A DNA stretch of 64,000 nt from Algoriphagus sp. NG3 (GCF_034119865.1 NZ_CP139421.1:4814501-4878500), one strand, 5' to 3'. Numbered from the stretch's first letter, positions 18,619 through 27,468 are shown. Made by a program: numbers and translations. The notes: a model not told the origin generated them from the letters alone.

Positions 18619-18695
18619 TACTACTTTATCTTAGTACCTGCCTCAGATAGGCAAGCTAGACTCTTGCTTCTTGACTCTAGACTCTTGATTCTATC

Positions 18696-19709
18696 TTAAT
18701 CAACCATTTCTGCTCCAATTCCATTTCTATCCGGAAAAATGACCTTTTCCGGCGTTATGACTACTCCTTCAGCCGGATCTTTGGATAACAGCATAGCCCC
18801 ATCCATATCTACATAGTCCAGCAGCGGAGCAATATGGGCAATGGCCGTGATGCCCACAGAAGATTCTGTCATACAGCCCACCATCGTCTTCATTCCGTAG
18901 GATTTTGCTTCATGAAGCATTCTTAATCCCGGGGTAATCCCACCTGCTTTGACCAGCTTCACGTTGATCCCGTGAAATAAACCCTTACATTTTTTCACAT
19001 CCGACTCTACTATACAGCTTTCATCGGCAATTACAGGAAGCTTTGAGTGCTTAAACACTTCCCTCATCCCATCCAGATCATCTTTTGCCAGAGGCTGCTC
19101 CATAAATTCCACCCCAAGCTTCTTCAGTTCTCTAGAATAAGAAATAGCTTGATCGGCTGTCCAGGCGCAGTTCGCATCGATTCTAAAAACAGCATCCGTA
19201 TGTTTTCTGAGCTCACGGATAATAGCTAAATCATCCGAAGTCCCTAGTTTTATTTTATAAATAGGCCAGTGAACCTCCTTCATCTTAGAGACCATCTTTT
19301 CGACCGTATCTATACCTATGGTAAAATTAGTGGTAGGAATATCTGTAGGGTCCAGTTTTAGAAGCTCGTAGAGTTTTAACCCACACTTTTTGGCATATAA
19401 ATCCCAGGCAGCCATATCCACTGCACATTGGGCAAAGGGATTTTCTTTAAAAATTTCCTTGCCGAGGTCCCAGAGTTCCGCAGGTGTTTCCCATTTGGTT
19501 TTTTCCACTATAGGCCTGAACCTTTCCAAACATTCAGACATATTCGTAATTGTCATACCATAAAATGGATTTGTGGTGGATTCACCTAAACCATAAATTG
19601 CACCATTTTGCAGTTTTACAATAAGTGTATCTTGCACATCCCGGCTTTGGTGTGCGATAGTAAATGTATGCTTGAGCGGAAGATCTTCGACTTGATAGGA
19701 TAAATTCAT
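18696..19709 (-). CDS. Dipeptide epimerase, enolase superfamily (Ala-Glu epimerase type)
   Basis: A 337-residue mandelate-racemase/muconate-lactonising-type enzyme. The motifs of the dipeptide epimerase branch are visible: KIKLGT with the first base near residue 153, the metal-binding DANCAW, EQPL and ADES positions, and the second base Lys in NVKLVKAGG near 249. The likely reaction is L-Ala-D/L-Glu epimerisation during murein peptide recycling, but other dipeptides are possible. A possible -7 box TATTTTTG lies on the minus strand at 19740-19733. It is divergently arranged with an M14 carboxypeptidase gene, a partner that would fit peptide degradation. Confidence 0.87.
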   Translation of the reverse strand: MNLSYQVEDLPLKHTFTIAHQSRDVQDTLIVKLQNGAIYGLGESTTNPFYGMTITNMSECLERFRPIVEKTKWETPAELWDLGKEIFKENPFAQCAVDMAAWDLYAKKCGLKLYELLKLDPTDIPTTNFTIGIDTVEKMVSKMKEVHWPIYKIKLGTSDDLAIIRELRKHTDAVFRIDANCAWTADQAISYSRELKKLGVEFMEQPLAKDDLDGMREVFKHSKLPVIADESCIVESDVKKCKGLFHGINVKLVKAGGITPGLRMLHEAKSYGMKTMVGCMTESSVGITAIAHIAPLLDYVDMDGAMLLSKDPAEGVVITPEKVIFPDRNGIGAEMVD

Positions 19710-19801
19710 ACTGGTTAAAATTCATTTTCAAACAAAAATAGTGAGATTTTTGCTTCTACTATGCTTAGCTTTATATTGATTATAGTAATAAAGATAAACA
19801 T

Positions 19802-21283
19802 ATGAAAGTTCAAAATTCTTTGTCATTCAGCTTGTTTTTGCTGTTTTCATTAATTGTACTTAGCTGCAAAACTGCACAGACTCCAACTCACGAAGCTTCC
19901 TCTACCCCGGTGTTGGAGTCTGCTTTCATGAAATTCAAAGAGCCCGCTATCACCCATCGCAGATTTAAGCATGCGGATTTGCTTCCGCTTATAGAACAGC
20001 ATTCAAAGGCCTTCCGGATAAATCAGTTAGGAGAATCCGTTGAGGCAAGAAGTATATATAGTATGGATTGGGGTGATGGCAAAACCAAGGTGATGCTTTG
20101 GTCACAGATGCATGGCAATGAAAGTACCGCTACCATGTCACTTTTTGACCTGTTTAATTTCCTGGAAGGGAGCGGAGATGAATTTGACGGCTTAAGAAGC
20201 CTTCTTAGGTCAAACCTTGATCTCAAATTTATTCCAATGCTCAATCCCGACGGGGCTGAAGCCTTTAAACGAAGAAATGCGCTTGACATAGATCTCAATA
20301 GGGATGCGATTTCCCAGATTTCTCCTGAGGCTGTAATATTGAAGAAAGCAAGAGATGAATTTGAGCCGGAATTCGGATTTAATCTTCACGACCAGCAAAC
20401 TTACTACAATGCCTCAGGTACACCCAAACAAGCGACCATTTCCGTGCTGGCTCCGGCATATAACTATGCCACGGAGGTAAACACGGTGCGGACTAAAGCT
20501 ATGCAAACCATCGTGGGAATGAATAGGATTTTGCAGGAGGTAGTTCCAGGTCACGTAGGGAAATATGACGATGCATTCGAACCACGGGCATTCGGGGATA
20601 ATATCACCAAATGGGGGACAAGTACAATTCTGATCGAGTCAGGAGGGTATCCAGATGATCCGGAGAAGCAATACATCCGGCAGCTGAATTTCATGATAAT
20701 CTTAAATGCGTTGGAGCAAATCGCCACCCGGAGCTATGAGCAATATACCGTAACTGAATATTTTTCGATCCCTGATAATGACCTGCAATTGGTGGATTTG
20801 CTTATCAATGAGGTCCAAGTTCCAGTAAATGGCAGGTACTATCCGTTGGCTCTGGGAATTCGAAGACGGGAGGTTACCTCTGGAAGCAGCTATTATCATT
20901 CAGCGTCTGTGGATGATCTTGGGGATTTGCAAGTGTATTTTGGACTAGAGAAGCTAGATGCGACTAGTTTACAGTATTCAGAAGGAAAGGTCTATGAGCA
21001 AGTCTTTGATTCTTTAGAAGCTATAGACGAGGCAAAAGCGATGGAGATGCTCAAAGAAGGCTATCTGGCGATAAAAGTGAAAGAGGGATCGAAGGGAGAC
21101 TTGCATGGTCTTCCGATTTTGGTACTGGCAAGTACGGAAACGTATCCTTCAGGTTGGAAAACCGGAGAATCCACAAATTTCTTCTTAGAACAAGAGGGTG
21201 TCAGAAAATTTGCTGTGGTCAATGGCTACCTGATCGATTTAGAAAATCCAAAAAACCAAGTGTTTAAGCAACGGGTTTATTGA
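19802..21283 (+). CDS. M14-family zinc carboxypeptidase, predicted lipoprotein
   Basis: A 493-residue metallopeptidase. The signal ends in a lipobox-like IVLSCKT at about residue 22, so it is probably anchored in the periplasm or outer membrane. Zinc-site motif HGNES lies near residue 104, substrate-binding DLNRD near 163, the third zinc ligand His in NLHDQ near 195 and the catalytic Glu in ILIESGGYP near 279. About 190 residues follow the catalytic domain without a recognised fold. M14 enzymes release C-terminal residues from peptides or muropeptides. The gene is divergent from the dipeptide epimerase. Confidence 0.88.
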   Translation: MKVQNSLSFSLFLLFSLIVLSCKTAQTPTHEASSTPVLESAFMKFKEPAITHRRFKHADLLPLIEQHSKAFRINQLGESVEARSIYSMDWGDGKTKVMLWSQMHGNESTATMSLFDLFNFLEGSGDEFDGLRSLLRSNLDLKFIPMLNPDGAEAFKRRNALDIDLNRDAISQISPEAVILKKARDEFEPEFGFNLHDQQTYYNASGTPKQATISVLAPAYNYATEVNTVRTKAMQTIVGMNRILQEVVPGHVGKYDDAFEPRAFGDNITKWGTSTILIESGGYPDDPEKQYIRQLNFMIILNALEQIATRSYEQYTVTEYFSIPDNDLQLVDLLINEVQVPVNGRYYPLALGIRRREVTSGSSYYHSASVDDLGDLQVYFGLEKLDATSLQYSEGKVYEQVFDSLEAIDEAKAMEMLKEGYLAIKVKEGSKGDLHGLPILVLASTETYPSGWKTGESTNFFLEQEGVRKFAVVNGYLIDLENPKNQVFKQRVY

Positions 21284-21434
21284 AATGCAATGTCCTGCAA
21301 GGATATTATTATTTACTATTTGGACTTATTGATCATAACTAATTTCATTGGCAAAAGAGGTATTAGGCTCTGTATGTGGGATTCGCTCTCCTACGACATA
21401 CTTCAAAAGACAAAATAAAAACACATGAAAGTAG

Positions 21435-21442
21435 TAGATTTG
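21435..21442 (+). promoter_or_regulatory. Predicted -7 box of rlmF (leaderless)
   Basis: TAGATTTG fits TAnnTTTG and ends four bases before the ATG at 21447. No good -33 TTG is visible at normal spacing. Confidence 0.45.
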
Positions 21443-21446
21443 TAAG

Positions 21447-22400
21447 ATGAGCGATAATGCTACAAAAACCTCTCTTCACCCGCGGAATATTCATCGGGAG
21501 CGCTACGATTTTCCAAGTTTAATTGCATCTCAACCCGAGCTTGGCGAATTTGTTTCAGAAAATAAGTACGGCGATCTCAGCATTGATTTCTCAGATCCTA
21601 AAGCGGTTAAAGAACTCAACCGGGCATTGCTTAAGCATCATTATCAGATTGCACAATGGGACATCCCTGCCGGATATCTCTGCCCGCCGATTCCCGGAAG
21701 AGCGGATTACCTCCATTATCTGGCTGATTTACTTACGGATAGCAATAGCGGCAACCTCCCAGACGGTGATCGCATTCATGTGCTGGATATAGGCACTGGT
21801 GCAAACTGTATTTATCCTCTGCTGGGTAATTCCGTTTATGGCTGGAGCTATGTCGGGTCAGAAATCGATGCTAAGGCACTCGATGCTGCCCAGGATAATC
21901 TCTATGCAAATCCTCAATTTCGGGGAAAAGTCTCCCTGCGGCTTCAGGAAAACCCCAAGCAAATCCTATCCGGGATAATCAAATCGGACGATGTGTTTGA
22001 TTTGGCACTTTGTAATCCTCCTTTTCACGAATCTCAGGAAGCAGCTATGGCGGGCAGCACCAGAAAGGTCAAAAATCTTAAAGGAAGAGTAGGGAAGAAA
22101 ATCACCTTGAACTTTGGGGGGCAGAGCAATGAACTTTGGTGTACTGGTGGAGAGCTTACTTTCATCCGGAAAATGATTCTTGAAAGCAAGCTTTTTAGGT
22201 TCAACTGCTTTTGGTTTACCTCACTGGTTTCCAAAGAAGAGCATCTGAAGGAGTTGGTTCTTGCCTTGAAAAAAGCAAATGTATATGATCGGAAAATCCT
22301 ACAGATGACCCATGGGAATAAGAAAACCAGGTTTATTGCCTGGACATTTTTGAATCCCGAGCAACAGGAAAACTGGAGAAAAAAACGCTGGGGTCATTGA
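21447..22400 (+). CDS. rlmF: 23S rRNA (adenine-1618 N6)-methyltransferase
   Basis: An SAM-dependent methyltransferase of 317 residues that methylates A1618 (E. coli numbering) of 23S rRNA. The N-terminal LHPRNIHRERYDF and the KEYGDLSIDF-like segment are characteristic of RlmF. The SAM-binding loop DIGTGANCIYPLLG lies near residue 113, and the catalytic NPPF motif (LCNPPFHES) near 191. The C-terminal GGELTFIRKMI is also typical. The gene stands alone. A -7 box four bases before the ATG predicts a leaderless mRNA. Confidence 0.93.
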   Translation: MSDNATKTSLHPRNIHRERYDFPSLIASQPELGEFVSENKYGDLSIDFSDPKAVKELNRALLKHHYQIAQWDIPAGYLCPPIPGRADYLHYLADLLTDSNSGNLPDGDRIHVLDIGTGANCIYPLLGNSVYGWSYVGSEIDAKALDAAQDNLYANPQFRGKVSLRLQENPKQILSGIIKSDDVFDLALCNPPFHESQEAAMAGSTRKVKNLKGRVGKKITLNFGGQSNELWCTGGELTFIRKMILESKLFRFNCFWFTSLVSKEEHLKELVLALKKANVYDRKILQMTHGNKKTRFIAWTFLNPEQQENWRKKRWGH

Positions 22401-22405
22401 TTTCT

Positions 22406-22424
22406 CTGTTCGTGGCACAAACAG
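22406..22424. repeat. Short palindromic repeat, copy 1
   Basis: CTGTTCGTG, one base, then CACAAACAG: a 9-bp inverted repeat with one mismatch. A near-identical and fully paired copy lies at 48111-48131. Both are just 3' of genes and close to degenerate 'CGCAAAG' stretches. Confidence 0.5.
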
Positions 22425-22599
22425 TGGCACAGTTTAATAACCACTAAGCTTACAGAGAATTTTTTAAAGGATCCAGATTTAGCATTGACCCGCTTCTCCA
22501 GAATCCGGACTTGTTCTGTATATTTCAGCCGCAGATTACGCAAAGAACCCAGCATCTATATTTTCTTAGAATAATGGATTTTAGGCCTAAAAATCCGAA

Positions 22600-24516
22600 C
22601 TACTCTATCCCGTCCAACTCACTCAACTCCAGCCAAGTCAATTCCAGTTCTTCCAATTCTGAATCGATTTCTCCGATGCGGTTGGACAACTTGATCAATT
22701 CCTCATGGTCGTCGATTCCACCAGCTATTTTCTCAGTGATTTCTGCTTTTTCTTTCTCCAATTTGGCAATAGAAGCATTAACCTCCTTAAACTCATTTTT
22801 CTGCTTAAAGCTCGCTTTTACCTTCGCTGTAGCCGTAGTAGCAACCACAGCTTTCTCAGACTGAATAGATTTTGTAGTAGATTCGTTACTTCTGTCTTCT
22901 GTCTTCGGACTTCTGTCTTTTTTCTCCTTTTCTGTCTCACGGAACTCAGAATAATTCCCCGGGAAATCAGAGATTTCGCCTTCTCCTTCGAAGACAAACA
23001 GGTGCTCCACCAAGCGATCCATAAAATATCTATCATGCGAAACGATGATCAAGCAACCCGGAAAAGTGTCCAAAAACTCCTCCAGCGTATTTAAGGTCAT
23101 CAGATCCAGATCATTGGTAGGCTCATCGAGAATCAGGAAGTTCGGATTCTTAATCAGAACCATCAATAGCTGAAGTCTTCTACGCTCTCCGCCGCTGAGT
23201 TTGGCGATTGGGGTGTGTTGCTGCTTGGGAGGAAAACCAAACTGGGTCAAAAACTGGGAAACCGTGATCGTAGCTCCACCGGCTATAGTCACTACTTCGG
23301 CGACTTCTTTCACGATATCAATCAGCCGTTTTTCCTCATCAAAACTTCCTTCTTCTTGTCTGTAATATCCAAAGGCAGTTGTCTGACCGATGGAAACTGT
23401 CCCAGAATCAGGAGGTAGTTGCCCGGTGATCATATTGAGGAAGGTTGTCTTCCCTGCACCGTTTGGCCCTACTATTCCTATACGGTCCTTCTTTTTGAAC
23501 GTGTAAGAAAAATCATTGACGATCACTTTGTCGCCAAAGGCCTTGTTCATTTTCTCGATCTCTATGATCTTATTCCCAAGTCGCTGCGTGGTCACTGTCA
23601 ACTGTATGTCACGTTCTTCACGTTTCTGGGAGGCTTTCTCTTTGGTTTCTTCGAAAGCATCCACACGGTATTTTGCTTTGGTGCTTCTCGCTTTAGGCTG
23701 GCGGCGAATCCAATCCAGTTCCTTTTTATAAAGACTCTTGGCCTTTTCAAGTTCGATGTCTTCTATCTCCATCCGCTCTTCTTTTTTATCCAAGAAGTAA
23801 CCGTAATTACCTAAGTAGCGATGTACTTTTCCCTGATCAAGTTCCAGAATCTCATTTGTTACTTTCTCTAAGAAATATCGATCGTGAGTCACCATAAAAA
23901 GCGCCAAATTGGCTTTTGCCAGGTAGTCTTCCAGCCATTCTATAGTTTCTAGATCAAGGTGGTTGGTAGGCTCATCGAGCAGCAACAGGTCAGGTTTTTC
24001 CAAAATGGCTTTCGCCAAGGCAACCCGCTTACGTTGTCCTCCGGAAAGGGTTCCTACAGGAAGATCGGTATCATGAAGCCCTAGTTTGCCCAGCACTTCC
24101 TTGACCTGATATTCAAAATCCCAAGCTTGAAAGGCGTCCATTTTTTCAAATAGAACGGACATTTTATCCGAATTATCAATGCCCCGCTCAGAATCCAGCA
24201 TGGCTTTGTGATAGTCCTCGATTACCTTCAGCACTTCAGAATTACTTTGGTCGAAGATGGTCTGGTAAATGCTCATCTTGCCCTCAAAAACAGGATTTTG
24301 ATGTACATAAGCAACTTTTACCTGCTGGTTGATCCCCACTTGGCCTGTGTCAGGGATCTCCAAGCCCATGATGATTTTCATCAGTGTGGATTTACCCGCG
24401 CCGTTGATGCCGACGAGGGCGATTTTCTGACCTTGGGAGATGCCAAAAGAGATATTGGAAAAAAGCTTGCGCTCACCGAACGCTTTGCTGAGATTTTCGA
24501 CCGAAAGGTAATTCAT
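22600..24516 (-). CDS. ABC-F family ATPase (Uup/YdiF-like)
   Basis: A 638-residue soluble protein with two ABC domains and no membrane segments, the layout of ABC-F translation factors that act on the ribosome. The first domain has Walker A GINGAGKST near residue 38 and signature LSGGQRKR near 157; the second has GPNGAGKT near 350 and LSGGERRR near 439. A charged coiled coil fills about 560-638, as in Uup-type members. Just before it, residues ~532-542 are encoded by a low-complexity run (22889-22920) that resembles an intergenic repeat. A TACTTTTG box lies four bases before the ATG. Resistance function is not implied. Confidence 0.93.
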   Translation of the reverse strand: MNYLSVENLSKAFGERKLFSNISFGISQGQKIALVGINGAGKSTLMKIIMGLEIPDTGQVGINQQVKVAYVHQNPVFEGKMSIYQTIFDQSNSEVLKVIEDYHKAMLDSERGIDNSDKMSVLFEKMDAFQAWDFEYQVKEVLGKLGLHDTDLPVGTLSGGQRKRVALAKAILEKPDLLLLDEPTNHLDLETIEWLEDYLAKANLALFMVTHDRYFLEKVTNEILELDQGKVHRYLGNYGYFLDKKEERMEIEDIELEKAKSLYKKELDWIRRQPKARSTKAKYRVDAFEETKEKASQKREERDIQLTVTTQRLGNKIIEIEKMNKAFGDKVIVNDFSYTFKKKDRIGIVGPNGAGKTTFLNMITGQLPPDSGTVSIGQTTAFGYYRQEEGSFDEEKRLIDIVKEVAEVVTIAGGATITVSQFLTQFGFPPKQQHTPIAKLSGGERRRLQLLMVLIKNPNFLILDEPTNDLDLMTLNTLEEFLDTFPGCLIIVSHDRYFMDRLVEHLFVFEGEGEISDFPGNYSEFRETEKEKKDRSPKTEDRSNESTTKSIQSEKAVVATTATAKVKASFKQKNEFKEVNASIAKLEKEKAEITEKIAGGIDDHEELIKLSNRIGEIDSELEELELTWLELSELDGIE

Positions 24517-24520
24517 GCCG

Positions 24521-24528
24521 CAAAAGTA
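24521..24528 (-). promoter_or_regulatory. Predicted -7 box of the ABC-F gene (leaderless)
   Basis: On the minus strand TACTTTTG (24528-24521) fits TAnnTTTG and ends four bases before the ATG at 24516. No TTG at -33 spacing was found. Confidence 0.45.
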
Positions 24529-24799
24529 CGGAAAAGGCGGGGGAGAATTGCGCTATTTCTTATCATGTTGTTTGAGACCAACATTTTAGTAAATCAATTT
24601 TTAATTGAATCAGCTCATTTTTTAAACAATTACGGCTCAAAACTAGCGTGATATGAGCCGTATTTTGTGGATTCTGAGACTTTTTGAGCCGCAATTTATT
24701 ACATTGAATAACCAATCACTTTTGGCGGAAGGTAAGAACCTCTTGAATCTTGATCCTTGAAATCTTGTTTCTCTTGTCTTGATACTTTTATCTAGCTAC

Positions 24800-24826
24800 T
24801 TGCTACTACGAAAATTCTTACCTTTG
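24800..24826 (+). promoter_or_regulatory. Predicted leaderless promoter of rlmN
   Basis: TTG at 24800-24802, a 16-base spacer and TACCTTTG at 24819-24826 match the Bacteroidota consensus. The box ends four bases before the ATG at 24831. The TTG belongs to the dispersed CTTG-type repeat. Confidence 0.55.
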
Positions 24827-24830
24827 CATT

Positions 24831-25898
24831 ATGGAAGCAATTCAGAAAAAAGACATCCGTAAACTATCTCTGGCGCAGTTGGAAGAATTCTTTTTGGCGC
24901 ATGGGGAAAAGAAATTCCGCGCCAAGCAGGTGTATGAATGGCTCTGGAACAAGTCTCTGAAAAACTTCGATGAGATGAGCAATATTTCCCTGAGTACCCG
25001 GGAAATGCTCAAAACGCATTTTGAGATCAACCATATTCTGGTGGATCTGATGCAGCATTCTACTGATGGTACGATCAAGAATGCGGTAAAGCTCTATGAC
25101 AACAAAATCGTGGAATCTGTATTGATCCCTACGACTAAGCGGATTACTGCCTGTGTTTCATCGCAGGTAGGCTGCAGTCTGGACTGTAATTTCTGCGCCA
25201 CAGCACGGCTGAAGCGCATGCGGAATCTGAATCCTGATGAAATCTATGATCAGGTAGTAGCCATCAAAGATGAAGCGGAAACGTACTTCCAACGACCTTT
25301 GACGAATATCGTGTTTATGGGCATGGGTGAGCCTCTGCTAAACTATGCGAATGTCCTGGAAGCGATAGATAAAATCACCTCTCCAGAAGGACTGGGCATG
25401 GCACCTAGAAGAATTACTGTATCTACCGTAGGAGTGACCAAAATGATCCGCAAGCTTGCCGATGATGAAGTCCGATTCAATCTGGCCGTATCTCTACACT
25501 CCGCGATCAATGAGACCCGCTCCCGCCTGATGCCAATCAATGACAGCAATCCCGTAGAGGAATTGGGCGAGTCCCTGAAATACTGGTATGAGAAGACCAA
25601 GCGTAAAGTCACCTATGAATATGTGATCTGGGATGGAATAAATGATGATGAGCGACATGCACGGGCGTTGGCAAAATTCTGCAAGATCATCCCATCGAAA
25701 GTCAATCTGATCCAGTACAATCCTATCGACGAGGGGGAATTCCGTCAGGCAAAGCAGGAAGCTGTGGACATGTACGTGAGGATCCTGGAATCCCAGGGAA
25801 TCATCGCCAAAGTGAGAAAATCCCGTGGCCAGGACATAGATGCTGCCTGTGGACAATTGGCAAACAAAAATGAGGTGGCAGAGCTGAATATAGATTAA
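24831..25898 (+). CDS. rlmN: Dual-specificity 23S rRNA/tRNA C2-adenine methyltransferase
   Basis: A radical-SAM methyltransferase of 355 residues forming 2-methyladenosine at A2503 of 23S rRNA and A37 of some tRNAs. The CxxxCxxC iron-sulfur motif GCSLDCNFCATA lies near residues 114-125. GMGEPLLNY follows near 166, and the C-terminal catalytic cysteine is in AACGQL near 343. The N-terminal helical domain (KFRAKQVYEWLW) is intact. It is divergent from the ABC-F gene, so two ribosome-related genes share one intergenic region. Confidence 0.96.
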   Translation: MEAIQKKDIRKLSLAQLEEFFLAHGEKKFRAKQVYEWLWNKSLKNFDEMSNISLSTREMLKTHFEINHILVDLMQHSTDGTIKNAVKLYDNKIVESVLIPTTKRITACVSSQVGCSLDCNFCATARLKRMRNLNPDEIYDQVVAIKDEAETYFQRPLTNIVFMGMGEPLLNYANVLEAIDKITSPEGLGMAPRRITVSTVGVTKMIRKLADDEVRFNLAVSLHSAINETRSRLMPINDSNPVEELGESLKYWYEKTKRKVTYEYVIWDGINDDERHARALAKFCKIIPSKVNLIQYNPIDEGEFRQAKQEAVDMYVRILESQGIIAKVRKSRGQDIDAACGQLANKNEVAELNID

Positions 25899-25956
25899 GT
25901 ATTTGCTTTATTCGTCTCATCCGTCTAATTTCTTGTCCAATTCCAACATTCAAACT

Positions 25957-26433
25957 ATGCAAAAGGCTTTATTGATATTTTTTTTCACCTTCATGCTTTC
26001 TATGGTGGCGGTAGCACAAACCCAAGATCAGGGTAATGCAAGATTTCACGGATATGGCACCTATGGTCTGCAATATCATAATTTTGGAGTAGGTGCTGGC
26101 CTGGAATATTTCTTTGTGGACAAATTTGCCTTTATGCCAAGCTTCACTTTTGTTTTTCCTCCGGTAGGAAATGAAAGTAATTTCAGTGCTGATTTACGGT
26201 ATTATCTATCTGAGGGCCCATCCCAACTCTATTTTATGGCAGGTTATAGTCAGACTTGGCAAAACACTCAGCCAGATGGGGTAGGTACACGAAGAAATAA
26301 TAAAGGGGCAAATATGGGCGTAGGGGCTTATATTCGGATCACTGAAGGAATAGGACTGAGTACTGAGTTTCGTTTCCAAAGTCCGTATCCAAGAGAAGTC
26401 GGGTTCAGGGTAGGATTTGCGATACCATTGTAA
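25957..26433 (+). CDS. Small outer-membrane beta-barrel protein, unknown function
   Basis: A 158-residue exported protein. Residues 1-20 are a signal peptide ending AVAQ. The remainder alternates aromatic/hydrophobic and polar residues (YGTYGLQYHNFGVGAGLEYFFVD) and ends in RVGFAIPL, as small Bacteroidota outer-membrane beta-barrels do. The ATG at 25957 is chosen because the frame upstream opens only at a TTG. It follows rlmN by 58 bases and may be read with it. No specific role is recognised. Confidence 0.7.
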   Translation: MQKALLIFFFTFMLSMVAVAQTQDQGNARFHGYGTYGLQYHNFGVGAGLEYFFVDKFAFMPSFTFVFPPVGNESNFSADLRYYLSEGPSQLYFMAGYSQTWQNTQPDGVGTRRNNKGANMGVGAYIRITEGIGLSTEFRFQSPYPREVGFRVGFAIPL

Positions 26434-26480
26434 GCAAGTAGCTAGATGTAAGACATTAGATTTCAGATTCTAGAACCTAG
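26434..26480. repeat. Inverted copy of the CTTG/CTAG intergenic repeat
   Basis: GCAAGTAGCTAGAT (26434-26447) begins right after the preceding stop and is the exact reverse complement of 24790-24803. Degenerate AGATTTCAGATTCTAG units follow. It lies between convergent genes. Confidence 0.5.
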
Positions 26481-26530
26481 AAAAACAGATGGCGCAAAAA
26501 ATTTCTTAGATGCTCTTAGCGGCTAAAACC

Positions 26531-27466
26531 CTACTTCTTCGAAAACTCAAACAATTTCCGTTTCTCTTCCTTATTCAAAGCTTCGTAGCCCCGATCGGCT
26601 ATTTTGTCCAGAATCTTATCGATTTCCTCTTGAGTAGCGTCATCGGAAGCAACTTGGGCAGGTGTGGATTTTGAGGACTTTTTGAATGGAGAAAATCCCC
26701 CACTACCTGTTTTCGCTTTACGATAGGATACTTTCACTTTACTTTTTTTTCTGGAAAAGAGGTCTTCGAAGAATATCCCGACTTTTTGCACTGGCAATCC
26801 CCAATCAATTCCTTTGCGAAGCTGAACGATATATAAATAACCAATAAGAGCTCCTCCCAGATGTGCCAATTCCCCGCCGGCATTCGCTCCAGCTGAATTC
26901 GCAAAAGACAAAACAACGTAGAAAATGGCTATATACTTGATTTTAACAGGCCCAAGTAAAATCAGGAAAAAAGTAGTATTTGGGCTAAGGGTAGCCGCAC
27001 CGACTACAATAGCAAAAACTCCGGCACTTGCCCCCAGCATCAAAGAACTATTAATGGATTGACTGAAGTACGGCGCCAGATTATAAATGATAACATAAAA
27101 TAATGCTCCAGCCAAGCCTCCGAGAATATAGAGGTTAGCTAGCTTCCTGCTTCCCAGAAACTGGTGGATCAGCTGTCCAAACCAATAGAGAAAGAGCATA
27201 TTGAAGAGAATATGAAATATCCCTTCGTGCAAGAACATATAAGTAAAAATACTCCAAGGCTGCACCGCCAACCTTGGTAATGATGCAGGCATCATCAAAT
27301 AGGATAATAGGGTAGAATACACTCCCCCCAATCCACCGATGGTCATAAGCACCCGTACTACCAATACCACAAAAAACACGATAAGATTAATGGCAATCAG
27401 CTTGTAAAGGCTATTGTCACTATGCTTAAAAGCGTTCCGAAGGTTTTCCCAAAAGTTACCGTACAT
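26531..27466 (-). CDS. Rhomboid-family intramembrane serine protease (first of a pair)
   Basis: A 311-residue polytopic membrane protein. Catalytic Ser is in LGASAGVFA near residue 144 and the partner His in HLGGALIGY near 200; the HILFNMLFLYWFG segment near 78 matches the conserved HxxxN-type loop region. About 90 cytoplasmic residues follow the last TM, ending in a Lys-rich tail with EEIDKILDKIADRGYEAL. Rhomboids cleave membrane-protein substrates within the bilayer. It starts 2 bases after the stop of a second rhomboid gene, so both are in one operon downstream of mutL. Confidence 0.9.
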   Translation of the reverse strand: MYGNFWENLRNAFKHSDNSLYKLIAINLIVFFVVLVVRVLMTIGGLGGVYSTLLSYLMMPASLPRLAVQPWSIFTYMFLHEGIFHILFNMLFLYWFGQLIHQFLGSRKLANLYILGGLAGALFYVIIYNLAPYFSQSINSSLMLGASAGVFAIVVGAATLSPNTTFFLILLGPVKIKYIAIFYVVLSFANSAGANAGGELAHLGGALIGYLYIVQLRKGIDWGLPVQKVGIFFEDLFSRKKSKVKVSYRKAKTGSGGFSPFKKSSKSTPAQVASDDATQEEIDKILDKIADRGYEALNKEEKRKLFEFSKK

Positions 27467-27468
27467 GA

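Larger units (their letters stand above)
24517..24830. other. Divergent ABC-F/rlmN intergenic region
   Basis: No gene is seen. The left part holds operator-like copies: TACGGCTCA 24631-24639, TGAGCCGTA 24654-24662 and TGAGCCGCAA 24685-24694, which resemble the Fic operator at 8869-8941. The right part, 24739-24812, is a run of degenerate CTTGATTCT-type units ending CTAGCTACTTGCTACTACG. The two outer edges carry the ABC-F and rlmN -7 boxes. Confidence 0.55.

Noticed and set aside
22705..23094. 129-codon plus-strand open frame inside the ABC-F gene
   Set aside because: Antisense shadow of a secure ABC-F gene, low-complexity and Phe/Leu/Ser-rich.
22600..24516. Antibiotic-resistance ABC-F protein
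   Set aside because: The C-terminal coiled coil and general form fit Uup-type housekeeping members; nothing specific to resistance is visible.
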